From contig NZ_LNSB01000038.1 in assembly GCF_001468285.1 (NCBI RefSeq), positions 1 to 53,101 on the forward strand: a stretch of DNA of 53,101 nt. Direction: 5' to 3'. The notes beneath the pieces were generated by a model. It was not told the origin of the DNA. It saw only the letters and a program-made list of their open reading frames with translations, and made no database searches. Positions within the stretch are counted from its first letter, which is position 1, and each line of letters starts with the position of its first letter. The DNA is from Sphingopyxis sp. HIX (GTDB taxonomy: Bacteria; Pseudomonadota; Alphaproteobacteria; Sphingomonadales; Sphingomonadaceae). Of this stretch, positions 45,494-53,101 are shown in pieces. The position numbers were made by a program, and so were the translations under genes.

Positions 45494-46501
45494 CTACAGC
45501 CCCAACGCCGCCGCGATCTCGTCCCAGCGGACGAGCTTGAAATTCTGCGCCTTGGGCGCGTTGTCGCCGTCCTGCGCCAAGAAGATGCCGTCGGGGTAGG
45601 CGGCGCCGAAATTGCCCGCGACCGCTTCGATGCCGTCGGTCTCGCTCGTCGCGCCGAATGCGCCCGCGGTTACCGCGAAGCGGCCGACATAGTCCATCGA
45701 GGGCAGCTTGAAGACCGCATAGGCGTTGTCGCCCTGCGACGAGGCGAGCAGGTAGCGCTGGCCCTTGTGATCGATCGTCGCGAGCCCCTCGACGTCGGCG
45801 ACGAGGCGCTGGTTGTCGATCCGCGCGACGAGGCTGGCGCTGTTCCGTGTCAGTCGCCAGATGCCCGCGTCTTCCTCGCCCACATAGAGCGTGTCGTCGT
45901 CGAAGACGCAGCCCTCTGCCTGCGTGGGGACCTTGGCTTCCCAGTCGACCGCGAAGGTCGGCGCGGCGCCGTCGATCGTCAGCGGACCGACGCGTACCGT
46001 GCCGTCCTTGATGATCAGCGCCGCGACCAGCGGCTCGCCAGGCCCGGTCTTCTTGAGGCAGAAGCCATAGGCCTCGCCCGTCCCCGCCGCGGCGCGGCCG
46101 AGCGGGGTGAGCGAGGGTTTGTCGGGGTCGAGGCGGAAGAGCGCGATATGCGCGTTGACGCCGTCGTTGCGGTCGCTCGCGGCGACGATATTGCCGACGA
46201 CGTCGACATTGTTGACGAGCCCGCCCTTGATGAAGGCGATGTCCTTGCCGCTGAGGTCATAGACGTGGATGCCCGCCTTCTTGTCGGTCGCGACGATCAG
46301 CGCGCGATTGGGGTTCGCGGGATCGACCCAGATCGCCGGGTCGTCGGCGGCGTCGGCGCGGCCGGTGCCGACCGGGTCGGTCTCGCCGCTCGCGGTCACC
46401 GGGACCGGCGGCAGGCCGAAGAAGACGGGCTCCTTGGCGCCGCAACCGGCGAGCGCGGAGGCGAGGCCGAAGGCGGCGAAATATTTCACGGTCTTGGTCA
46501 T
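45494..46501 (-). CDS. Beta-propeller phytase, lipoprotein
   Basis: The 335-residue protein matches beta-propeller phytases: ADAADDPAIWVDP (residues 49-61), the hallmark DA(A/T)DDPA(I/L/V)W, plus VNNVDVVG, ASDRNDG, AYGFCL, AEGCVFDDDTLYVGEEDAGIWRL and QGDNAYAVFKL with the acidic calcium-binding residues. It has a lipobox SALAGC with C20, so it is probably anchored in the outer membrane (Gly at +2). It hydrolyses phytate and releases phosphate with calcium. It starts one base after the preceding phosphatase gene and is flanked by a large palindrome downstream. Confidence 0.92.
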   Translation of the reverse strand: MTKTVKYFAAFGLASALAGCGAKEPVFFGLPPVPVTASGETDPVGTGRADAADDPAIWVDPANPNRALIVATDKKAGIHVYDLSGKDIAFIKGGLVNNVDVVGNIVAASDRNDGVNAHIALFRLDPDKPSLTPLGRAAAGTGEAYGFCLKKTGPGEPLVAALIIKDGTVRVGPLTIDGAAPTFAVDWEAKVPTQAEGCVFDDDTLYVGEEDAGIWRLTRNSASLVARIDNQRLVADVEGLATIDHKGQRYLLASSQGDNAYAVFKLPSMDYVGRFAVTAGAFGATSETDGIEAVAGNFGAAYPDGIFLAQDGDNAPKAQNFKLVRWDEIAAALGL

Positions 46502-46502
46502 G

Positions 46503-47963
46503 TCATTTCCCCGATGCGACGCAGGCCCCACCGTCGGGTCCGACCTCGCCCGAACAGCGCCGCGTGGCAAGCGTCGGTTCGGCGAGTTCGGACAGGCGAT
46601 TGCCCTGGTCGGTGCGTGTGAGGTCGAAACCGTCGTAGAGCTTGCCCGACGCGGTGAAGGTGCGGAACTTGATGCGCTGGGGCTCGACGTCGACGATCTG
46701 GTAGAGCTCGGTCGCCTCGGCGACCTTGTCGGGCTGCCACGGCGTGCGTTCGTTGAGGCGATACATCTTCGACCCCGTGACCGAGACCAGATAGACCGGC
46801 CCCTGCACCATGCCGTCGGCGCGCGCCCTGGCGCTCGCCTCGCGGCCCGCTTCCCAAGTCAGGCGGCTGTAGCAATGGTCGTGGCCCTGCAGCACCAGGT
46901 CGACCTTGCGCTTTTCGAACACCGGCTTCCACGCCGCCTTGATCTCGGGCGTGTCGTTCGGGCGCGCGCAGGTGAAGACGGGCTGATGGAAGAGCACGAC
47001 GTTCCAGTTCGCCTTCGACGACGCGAGCGTCCGGTCGAGCCAGTCGGTCTGCGCCTGCATCGAGCCGAGGTCGATCGCGGCGGTGCCGTCGAGGATGATG
47101 AAGCGCACCCCTTGATAATCGACATAATAGGTCGTCGCCTCGACCGGCTTCGCGCCATTGTTCGGCAGTGCGAACTGCGCGGGCCAATAGGGGCCGAGGC
47201 GGCGGCTTTCGGTTCCGTCGGGCTTGATCGTGTCGACATATTCGTGGTTGCCCGTCGCGGGCAGCTGCGGGACGATCGCGTAGTTATAGCCGCCGGCCTG
47301 GTTCCACTCGCCCCATTCGTCGTCATGGTCGAGGTCGTCGCGCTGGCCGACGAGGTCGCCGGCGTGGACGACGAGGCGGATGTCGCCGTTCGCATGAAAG
47401 GCCTGCCGGATCACGCGGCTGGCATAGGTCAATATGCCGTTCTGGATGTCGCCGAGGTAGAGGAAGCGGAAGGGCTCGTCGGCCGCGGCGGCGGTGCGGA
47501 ACTGATACCATTCGCTCCACCCCGCGGCGCCCTTGACGCGGTAGCTGTAGACGGTGTCGGGGGACAGCCCCTCGAAACGCACCTGGTGATAGAGCGCGCG
47601 GCCATAGCTGCTGTCGACGGGATAGGATTTGCCGGTGACCAGCTTCGCCTTCTCGCCGAGCGTCGGGCCGTCGACCGACGGCGCGATCTCGGCCTCCGCC
47701 GTCGCCTGCGCGGGGTCGGTGCGGAACGCCACCGCCATTTCGCGCGCGGGGTCGGCGCCCGCGGTCAGCACGATGCGGTCGGCGAGATTTTTGGGCGCAT
47801 AGGGCAACCCGGCCGAGCGCGGCATGGGCTGACCGTCCTCGGTCCGCGTGACGATGGGAAAGCCGGCGGTCGCGGGCTCCGCCGCCAGCGCGGACGTGGA
47901 AGCCATCGCCGCGGCACCTAACGCCAGCGAAATCAACAGCTTGTCCGTGCCGCGTGCGACCAT
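46503..47963 (-). CDS. Exported purple-acid-phosphatase-like metallophosphoesterase
   Basis: The 486-residue protein has a signal peptide (LLISLALGAAAMASTSALAAE, cleaved near 29), an N-terminal fibronectin-type domain (about 55-165) and a calcineurin-like metallophosphatase: LGDIQNG, VVHAGDLVG, ATGNHEY, LFHQPVF and GHDHCYSR, all expected dimetal ligands. The tyrosine that gives purple colour (GDxxY) is absent after GDLVG, so it may not be a true purple enzyme. It sits directly upstream of phytase, with a one-base gap, forming a phosphate-release operon, and diverges from a TonB-dependent receptor. Confidence 0.92.
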   Translation of the reverse strand: MVARGTDKLLISLALGAAAMASTSALAAEPATAGFPIVTRTEDGQPMPRSAGLPYAPKNLADRIVLTAGADPAREMAVAFRTDPAQATAEAEIAPSVDGPTLGEKAKLVTGKSYPVDSSYGRALYHQVRFEGLSPDTVYSYRVKGAAGWSEWYQFRTAAAADEPFRFLYLGDIQNGILTYASRVIRQAFHANGDIRLVVHAGDLVGQRDDLDHDDEWGEWNQAGGYNYAIVPQLPATGNHEYVDTIKPDGTESRRLGPYWPAQFALPNNGAKPVEATTYYVDYQGVRFIILDGTAAIDLGSMQAQTDWLDRTLASSKANWNVVLFHQPVFTCARPNDTPEIKAAWKPVFEKRKVDLVLQGHDHCYSRLTWEAGREASARARADGMVQGPVYLVSVTGSKMYRLNERTPWQPDKVAEATELYQIVDVEPQRIKFRTFTASGKLYDGFDLTRTDQGNRLSELAEPTLATRRCSGEVGPDGGACVASGK

Positions 47964-48050
47964 GGCGATTTTCCCCGTTCCAGACGCGCCCTGCGCGATT
48001 GGCCGCGCGCCCTTTCAGCAAAGCGGCGCGGCGTCAATCCCACAATATTT

Positions 48051-48101
48051 CCGTCACTTAACTGTCATCAAAGCGTCATTCGCCTCGCCGCAAACTGTCA
48101 C
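48051..48101 (+). promoter_or_regulatory. Pho box array upstream of the TonB-dependent receptor
   Basis: CCGTCAC (48051), CTGTCAT (48062), GCGTCAT (48073), CTCGCCG (48084) and CTGTCAC (48095) lie in exact 11-bp steps with four-base spacers, four of the five close to the PhoB half-site CTGTCAT. The pair 48062-48079 by itself fits the 18-bp Pho box. The orientation points to the receptor gene. Confidence 0.85.
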
Positions 48102-48147
48102 AGACCGCCCCTAGAGGCCCGGCAACCACAAAGGGGGTCTGTCCATC

Positions 48148-50496
48148 ATGATTCGTAAAATCAGCCTGCAATCCGCCGCCGCGCTCGCGCTTGCCACCGC
48201 GATGATCGCCGCCCCCGCCGCCGCGCAGGACGCGCCGCTGCCCGTCGATGAAAGTAGCGACGGCACGATCACCAGCGCGCAGGACATCGTCGTGCTCGGC
48301 ACGATCGGCTATCGCAACCGCAGCGACGACGTCGCCGAGCCCGTGCTCACCTATGACAGCGAATTCTTTCAGCGCTTCGAGCCGCTGACCGCGGGCGACG
48401 CGCTGAAGCGCGTGCCGTCGGTGACCTTCCTGTCGGACGTCATCGAAAGCGACGGCGCGCGGCTGCGCGGCCTGCCCCCGGGCTATACGCAGATCCTGAT
48501 CAACGGCGAGAAGGTGCCGGGGTCGAACGCCGACCGCAGCTTCTTTCTCGACCGCATCCCCGCCGAACTGATCGACCGCGTCGAGATCGTCCGTTCCTCG
48601 TCGGCGCGCCGCACCGGCGACGCGGTCGCGGGCACGCTCAACATCAAGCTGCGCGACGGTTACGAGCTCGACGGCGGCTATCTGCGCGCGGGCGGCCTCT
48701 ATTTCGACGACAAGGAACTGGAACCCAGCGTCGGCGGCGTTTTCGGCGGGGCGCTTGGCCCGGGCCGCTTCCTGATCGGCGCCAATTTCCAGGGGCGGCA
48801 CAATCCGAAGAAGAAATTCTCGCTCCGCTATGGCGATTCGCCGGAGAACAACCCGAATTTCGCCACCGACGATTTCGACAATCGCGAAGACCAGCGCGAC
48901 ACCCGCGACGGCAAGGATTATTCGTTCAACGCAACCTATGACATCAAGGGCGACACGACCGATGTCTCGATCAACGGCTTTTACGTTCACACCGACCGCA
49001 CCGAGACCGAGCGTAGCTTCGAATATAACGACCCGACCGCGATCAACGGTCCGGTCCGCGCGACCCCGCCGGGCAATCTGACCGTCGACAATGCCAATGT
49101 CGCGAAGATCAACCAGGACAATTACAGCGTCAACGCGAAGCTCGCGCATCGCTGGTCGCTCGGGGAAACGAGCATCAAGGTCGGCCTGTCCGAGTTCGAC
49201 GAAGACCGGTTCGAGACCGAATATGAGGTCGAGTTCGACCGCGCCCGCCCGCGCTTCACCGGCGACCAGACGCTGAGCGCGATCACCGACAAGGAATTGT
49301 CGGTGAAGCTGGAGCATGAGTTCAAGCTGGGCGAGGACACCAAGCTGATCTTCGGCGGTTTCTGGCAGGACAAGGATCGTTCGACGGCGATCCTCGAAGC
49401 GCCGCGCGACCGCTACGACCTGACCGTCGCCGATCGCCAGGGCTATGACCAGTTCAGCCGCAACCCGACCGAATTCGTCCGCACCTTCGGCGCCTTCGCG
49501 CCCGCGACCGGCGGGCTGAACAGCATCGAGGAAAAAAGGCTCGACGGTTTCGTCGTGCTCGAAGGCAAGACGGACAATTTTGCGTGGGAAGCCGGCGTCC
49601 GCTACGAGACGACAGACCTCACCATCGACGACCTGACCCCGCCGGGCGCGCGCTTCACCAATGATTACGAGGAGTTCCTGCCGTCGGCGTCGTTCAAGTT
49701 CGACATCGGCAGCGGCGGTCGCATCACCGGTTCGGTCGCGCGCACCAGCCGCCGCCCGGAGTTCAACTTCTTGTCGCCCGCGCTGCTCGAGGCCGAATAT
49801 GGCGACAACGACCTGCTCGGCAATCCGCTGCTCGACCCCGAAACCGCGTGGGGCTTCGACCTCGGCTACGAACAGCGCATCGGCCGTTCGGGCATCGCGG
49901 GGGTCAATGTCTTCTATCGCAAGGTCAATGACCTCATCGAGTTGACCAACACCGGCGACGAAGGGTCGGAAGGCGATGGCACCTTCGTCTTCCAGCCGCA
50001 GAATGTCGGTAACGGCAAGGTTTACGGCATCGAGTTCGATCTTTCGACCGACCTCGGCTTCATCGGCCTGCCCGATACCGGCATCTTCGGCAACGTCTCG
50101 TTCCTCGACAGCGAGATCACCGACCTGTTCGGCGAGCGCCGCTTCAACGGCCAGTCGGACTATGTCTACAATGTCGGCTTCATCCAGGACATCAAGTCCT
50201 TCGGCGCGGCCTTCGGCGCGACCTATCGCAAGCAGGGCGGCGCGTTCGACCGCGTGATCGGCGAGGAGGTGTTCACCACCTATGGCGCCGACCTCGAAAT
50301 CTTCGTCGAAAAGCGTTTCGGCAAGAAGTTCACGATCCGCGCGGTGGGATCGAACCTGCTGAACGGCGCGAAGCGCGAGACGTTCAACAAGTTCACCACG
50401 GTCGAAGACCAGCTCGATCGCAGCTTCGACGAATATGAGCTCGAAAGCGAAAAGGCGGGTCCGGTGTTCCAGATCATGGCGCGCTACGCCTTCTGA
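48148..50496 (+). CDS. TonB-dependent outer-membrane receptor
   Basis: The 782-residue protein has a signal peptide (to about residue 26), a TonB box DIVVLG (46-51), an N-terminal plug (DALKRVPSVTF, LRGLPPGYTQILINGEKVPG, IPAELIDRVEIVRSSSARRTGDAVAGTLNIKLR) and a beta-barrel ending with the terminal aromatic (YAF). The ligand is not read from sequence, but a Pho box upstream and divergent phytase/phosphatase genes suggest uptake of phytate or its phosphorylated products. A strong AAGGGGG precedes the ATG. Confidence 0.95.
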   Translation: MIRKISLQSAAALALATAMIAAPAAAQDAPLPVDESSDGTITSAQDIVVLGTIGYRNRSDDVAEPVLTYDSEFFQRFEPLTAGDALKRVPSVTFLSDVIESDGARLRGLPPGYTQILINGEKVPGSNADRSFFLDRIPAELIDRVEIVRSSSARRTGDAVAGTLNIKLRDGYELDGGYLRAGGLYFDDKELEPSVGGVFGGALGPGRFLIGANFQGRHNPKKKFSLRYGDSPENNPNFATDDFDNREDQRDTRDGKDYSFNATYDIKGDTTDVSINGFYVHTDRTETERSFEYNDPTAINGPVRATPPGNLTVDNANVAKINQDNYSVNAKLAHRWSLGETSIKVGLSEFDEDRFETEYEVEFDRARPRFTGDQTLSAITDKELSVKLEHEFKLGEDTKLIFGGFWQDKDRSTAILEAPRDRYDLTVADRQGYDQFSRNPTEFVRTFGAFAPATGGLNSIEEKRLDGFVVLEGKTDNFAWEAGVRYETTDLTIDDLTPPGARFTNDYEEFLPSASFKFDIGSGGRITGSVARTSRRPEFNFLSPALLEAEYGDNDLLGNPLLDPETAWGFDLGYEQRIGRSGIAGVNVFYRKVNDLIELTNTGDEGSEGDGTFVFQPQNVGNGKVYGIEFDLSTDLGFIGLPDTGIFGNVSFLDSEITDLFGERRFNGQSDYVYNVGFIQDIKSFGAAFGATYRKQGGAFDRVIGEEVFTTYGADLEIFVEKRFGKKFTIRAVGSNLLNGAKRETFNKFTTVEDQLDRSFDEYELESEKAGPVFQIMARYAF

Positions 50497-50507
50497 GTTT
50501 GCGGCGG

Positions 50508-50533
50508 CCGGCGCCCAGTCCCTGGGGCGCCGG
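50508..50533 (+). terminator. Hairpin after the TonB-dependent receptor
   Basis: CCGGCGCCC (50508-50516) pairs with GGGCGCCGG (50525-50533), loop of eight bases, 12 bp after the receptor stop. It has no T-run, so it is only a probable 3' end-protecting or weak termination hairpin. Confidence 0.45.
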
Positions 50534-50567
50534 TTGCCGGCCTGGATGGAACGGATAGTCCATTCAC

Positions 50568-50596
50568 CGTCACCCCGGGTCGAGTCCGGGGTGACG
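50568..50596. repeat. Short palindromic repeat CGTCACCCCGG
   Basis: Arms CGTCACCCCGG (50568-50578) and CCGGGGTGACG (50586-50596), 11 bp, loop of seven bases, followed by TGTTTTGG. It is a short version of the alphaproteobacterial CGTCATCCCGG repeat type and might terminate the receptor and heparinase transcripts that converge here. Confidence 0.75.
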
Positions 50597-50628
50597 TGTT
50601 TTGGGAGGGCCGATCCCGGCTCCCGCCG

Positions 50629-52392
50629 TCAGCCGATATGCTTGAAGATCCAGCCGATGCTCGCGCCGCCCGCGGGGGCGGTGCCGGTGACGACGAGCTG
50701 CTCGCAGGGGTGCGGGCGGCCGTCGCCGTCGACCCACAGGCTCTCCTCGACCGCGAGCGCGCCTTCGCTGGTGCGGAACTGCCACAGCGGCCCGCCCTGG
50801 ATGCGCAGCAGCGCGCCCAATTTGTCGGCGGTCATGCTCGCCTGCAACATCGGACCGAGGTGGAAGCGCAGCACGAATGACTTGTCGCCCTTGCGCCGGC
50901 TGCGCGGGGCGGGAAGCAGCTGGTCCTCGCCGCGCAGCTCGCGGCCGTTGGGCGAGAGGATCAACAGGCGGCGGTGGATCAGCCCGTGGCGGCGCGCATA
51001 GCCGTCGTGGCTCATCTCGAGCCGGCTGCCCTGCGGCGTCTCGTGGCGGTCGAGCTCGACCTCGGTCACGCCCTTGCCGAGCGCGCCGCTGGCGAGGATC
51101 GCGGTCGAATTGCTGTCGGCGATGGTCAAGGTCGAATGCGCCGCGGTGGTGCGCAAGCCGCGTGCCAGCTCCTCGGGGATCGTCGCGCCCGAGAGCGCGG
51201 CGCCGCCGCAATTGACGATGATCCGGTCGGCACCGTCGCTGAGCTCGAACGCCAAGGTGGACGCGCAGCCCGCCTCGGTCACGCGGGCGATGGGGGGCGG
51301 TGCGGCGTCGGCGAGCAGCACGACCTTGTTCGCGACGAGTCGCTGATACCCCCAGTCGCGCGCCTGCTTGAGCGGGCGGGTGCGCACGCCGCTCGCGGTC
51401 ACGATCGCGCGGATATGCTCGGCCGAGGTCGCGCCGCTGCCCTGCCAGCTGCCCATGCCGCCGTCGGCGTGGACGAGGCCCAATAGGGCAGGAACGGCGC
51501 GCGCGAGCACTTCCTGGACGAAGGGCGGCACCTCCATGCGGCGCATGTCGTAGATGCGCGCGAGCATCGCCAGCGCCATGATCGCGTCGAGCTGCGCCTG
51601 CGGCGAGCGCGCGATATTGCCGCCGTCGGCGTAAAAGCTCGTCTCGAGCACCTTGCGCAGCCCCGCCTCGCCGAACACCTGCCGCGGCTCGCCGCCGGGC
51701 ATCAGCAGCGACGCGGCGACGATGCCGGTCCAGGCGACGAGCTGGCCGACGCCCGGCCGCGTCTTGTCGGCGACGCGGTCGAGGTGGCGCGCCGCGCGCG
51801 CAAGATGGTTGAGCACCGCCGAGCGATAGATGAGGTCGCTCGACGAGAGAATCAGCGGCGCGTGGAACGCCCAATAGAGGATGCGCCAGCCGGCATTGTC
51901 GGCGCGCCACGCGGGCTCGCTCACCGTCTCGCCATGCGCGGCGAGCCAATTGCGCACCATCGCCTCGGCGATCGGCGCGCCGTCGGCGCGGCTGCCCGTC
52001 GCGGCGAGGTCGCGCAGCCAGGCGAAGCTGTGGAGATAATCGGCGAAGGCGGGCGCGACGTTCAGATCCGCGAAATCGCATTCGCCGAGCGGCAGCTTGA
52101 GCCCGCGGTGGAGGAAATGGCCGGCGCGGATCGCGGTACCCGCGCGCGTGTCGCCGGGCACCGGATCGTCGGGCACGCCGAGCAGCTTCAGCGGGAAACG
52201 CCCCTTCAGCCGGAAGGCGTGGAGCGGCGTGCGCCAGGTCAGCCGCGTGATATGGTTGGCGATGCGGTCGCCGAGCGACAGGCCCTTCTCCGCGGGCAGC
52301 CGGATCAGCCTTTTGCCCGGCTCGATCGTGTCGTCGATGTCGGTGCCGATATCGGGGGCGTCGGGCGCTGTGGTCACGGGGCGCACCGCCAT
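50629..52392 (-). CDS. Heparinase II/III family protein
   Basis: The 587-residue protein has an alpha-helical N-terminal part (about 60-330, with FADYLHSFAWLRDLA, and ADNAGWRILYWAFHAPLIL) and a C-terminal beta-sandwich heparinase II/III-like domain (IIVNCGGAALSG, RTTAAHSTLTIADSNST, HDGYARRHGLIHRRLLILSPNGRELRGED). No signal peptide. Despite the name, alphaproteobacterial homologues are not known heparin lyases; envelope polysaccharide processing is possible. It lies three bases after rpe in the same direction, so they form one operon. Confidence 0.92.
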   Translation of the reverse strand: MAVRPVTTAPDAPDIGTDIDDTIEPGKRLIRLPAEKGLSLGDRIANHITRLTWRTPLHAFRLKGRFPLKLLGVPDDPVPGDTRAGTAIRAGHFLHRGLKLPLGECDFADLNVAPAFADYLHSFAWLRDLAATGSRADGAPIAEAMVRNWLAAHGETVSEPAWRADNAGWRILYWAFHAPLILSSSDLIYRSAVLNHLARAARHLDRVADKTRPGVGQLVAWTGIVAASLLMPGGEPRQVFGEAGLRKVLETSFYADGGNIARSPQAQLDAIMALAMLARIYDMRRMEVPPFVQEVLARAVPALLGLVHADGGMGSWQGSGATSAEHIRAIVTASGVRTRPLKQARDWGYQRLVANKVVLLADAAPPPIARVTEAGCASTLAFELSDGADRIIVNCGGAALSGATIPEELARGLRTTAAHSTLTIADSNSTAILASGALGKGVTEVELDRHETPQGSRLEMSHDGYARRHGLIHRRLLILSPNGRELRGEDQLLPAPRSRRKGDKSFVLRFHLGPMLQASMTADKLGALLRIQGGPLWQFRTSEGALAVEESLWVDGDGRPHPCEQLVVTGTAPAGGASIGWIFKHIG

Positions 52393-52395
52393 GCC

Positions 52396-53070
52396 TCAGG
52401 CGTCGCCGCGCAGCCGCCGGATATTGTCGGCGTAAGCGTCGGGTCCGCCCTTGAAGGTCGCGGTCCCCGCGACGAGCACGTCGGCGCCCGCCGCCATCGC
52501 GAGCGGCGCGGTACCCGCGTCGATGCCGCCGTCGACCTCGAGCCTTATGTCGCGGCCCGATTTCTCGATCATCTTCCTGACCGCCTCGATCTTCCGGAGC
52601 TGGCTCGAGATGAAGCTCTGCCCGCCGAAGCCGGGGTTGACGCTCATGATGAGGACCAGGTCGATGTCGTCGATGAGGTAATCGAGCATCTTCGCCGGGG
52701 TCGCGGGGTTGAGCGACACGCCCGCCTGCTTGCCGAGCGACTTGATGTGCTGGACGGTGCGGTGGATGTGCGGCCCGGCTTCCGGATGGACGGTGATGAT
52801 GTCGGCCCCCGCCGCGGCGAAGGCGTCGAGGAAATGGTCGACGGGCGAGATCATCAGATGCACGTCGAAGGGCAGGGTCGAATGCGGGCGCAGCGCCTTC
52901 ACCACCGCGGGGCCGATCGTCAGGTTCGGCACATAATGGCCGTCCATCACGTCGATATGCACCCAGTCGGCCCCCGCACTCTCGATCGCGCGCACTTCCT
53001 CGCCGAGCTTCGCGAAGTCGGCGCTGAGGATCGAAGGGGCGATGCGGACGGGGGGCGGGGTGGCGGACAT
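52396..53070 (-). CDS. rpe: Ribulose-phosphate 3-epimerase
   Basis: The 224-residue TIM-barrel enzyme interconverts ribulose 5-phosphate and xylulose 5-phosphate in the pentose phosphate pathway. Signatures: [53 protein letters not shown] and LEVDGGID with the metal-binding His/Asp pairs. Start ATG 53070 with an AAGG-like site seven bases upstream. The gene is complete and its stop is three bases from the heparinase-family start. Upstream of 53070 only 31 bases remain in the window, without a gene. Confidence 0.97.
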   Translation of the reverse strand: MSATPPPVRIAPSILSADFAKLGEEVRAIESAGADWVHIDVMDGHYVPNLTIGPAVVKALRPHSTLPFDVHLMISPVDHFLDAFAAAGADIITVHPEAGPHIHRTVQHIKSLGKQAGVSLNPATPAKMLDYLIDDIDLVLIMSVNPGFGGQSFISSQLRKIEAVRKMIEKSGRDIRLEVDGGIDAGTAPLAMAAGADVLVAGTATFKGGPDAYADNIRRLRGDA

Positions 53071-53101
53071 GGGGATCGGCCTTAACCGCCTACCGATGGT
53101 G

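Noticed and set aside
46503..47963. True purple acid phosphatase
   Set aside because: The iron-ligand tyrosine expected after the GD motif is absent, so I kept the weaker name metallophosphoesterase.

Overview
The window is GC-rich chromosomal DNA of an alphaproteobacterium, most likely a sphingomonad (Sphingopyxis- or Sphingomonas-like). This is inferred from the beta-carotene cluster (crtB, crtI, crtY plus a di-iron hydroxylase), the ATP12-type F1-ATPase assembly chaperone, the heparinase II/III family gene followed by rpe and purH nearby, the EcfG-type promoter and the many intergenic palindromes. No phage, plasmid, transposase or CRISPR locus was found. I count 54 protein-coding genes and one tRNA.

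Layout. 0.1-3.8 kb: aconitase and three small membrane-protein genes, the last behind a near-perfect general-stress (EcfG) promoter and followed by a strong terminator. 3.9-10.2 kb: Crp/Fnr regulator, VOC protein, tRNA-Val(UAC), a winged-helix protein, then a run of tightly packed housekeeping genes (secreted nuclease-like protein, CrcB fluoride channel, RluA pseudouridine synthase, PaiB-like protein, small membrane protein, ATP12 chaperone). 10.2-16.4 kb: a CoA-ester or aromatic catabolism block with two AMP-binding acyl-CoA synthetases, a crotonase, a DsbA-like isomerase, a lipoprotein and a response-regulator-like protein with a degenerate receiver. 16.4-17.9 kb: a lower-GC tyrosinase gene that looks acquired. 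18.0-25.2 kb: carotenoid synthesis (crtB, crtI, crtY on the minus strand; GNAT, sterol-desaturase-type hydroxylase and DUF2141 on the plus strand), with a PnuC/NadR-type vitamin B3 salvage pair translationally coupled to crtB. 25.2-35.2 kb: hypothetical protein, Lnt, MetK with a candidate operator, exported hypothetical, TrmB, then FKBP, proline iminopeptidase and DUF2520 as an operon, and an exported amidohydrolase. 35.5-43.4 kb: small exported protein, LysR regulator, TSUP transporter, ABC-F ATPase, membrane protein, HPPD-VOC tyrosine catabolism operon, YqaA-like membrane protein. 43.6-53.1 kb: purH, a phosphate acquisition module (beta-propeller phytase, purple-acid-phosphatase-like enzyme, divergent TonB-dependent receptor, with an 11-bp-phased Pho box between them), heparinase II/III family protein and rpe.

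The most informative observations are: (1) the phosphate module with its Pho box, apparently lodged between heparinase and purH; (2) at least eight intergenic palindromic elements of several families, two of which (13873-14020 and 33758-33907) are the same 58-bp hetero-armed element in opposite orientation with a compensatory base-pair change; (3) two repeats that have invaded the edges of carotenoid genes, one supplying the crtI stop codon and one the crtB ribosome-binding site ahead of a TTG start; (4) the foreign-looking tyrosinase with an extra N-terminal domain. All calls rest on reading the sequence; no database search was run.
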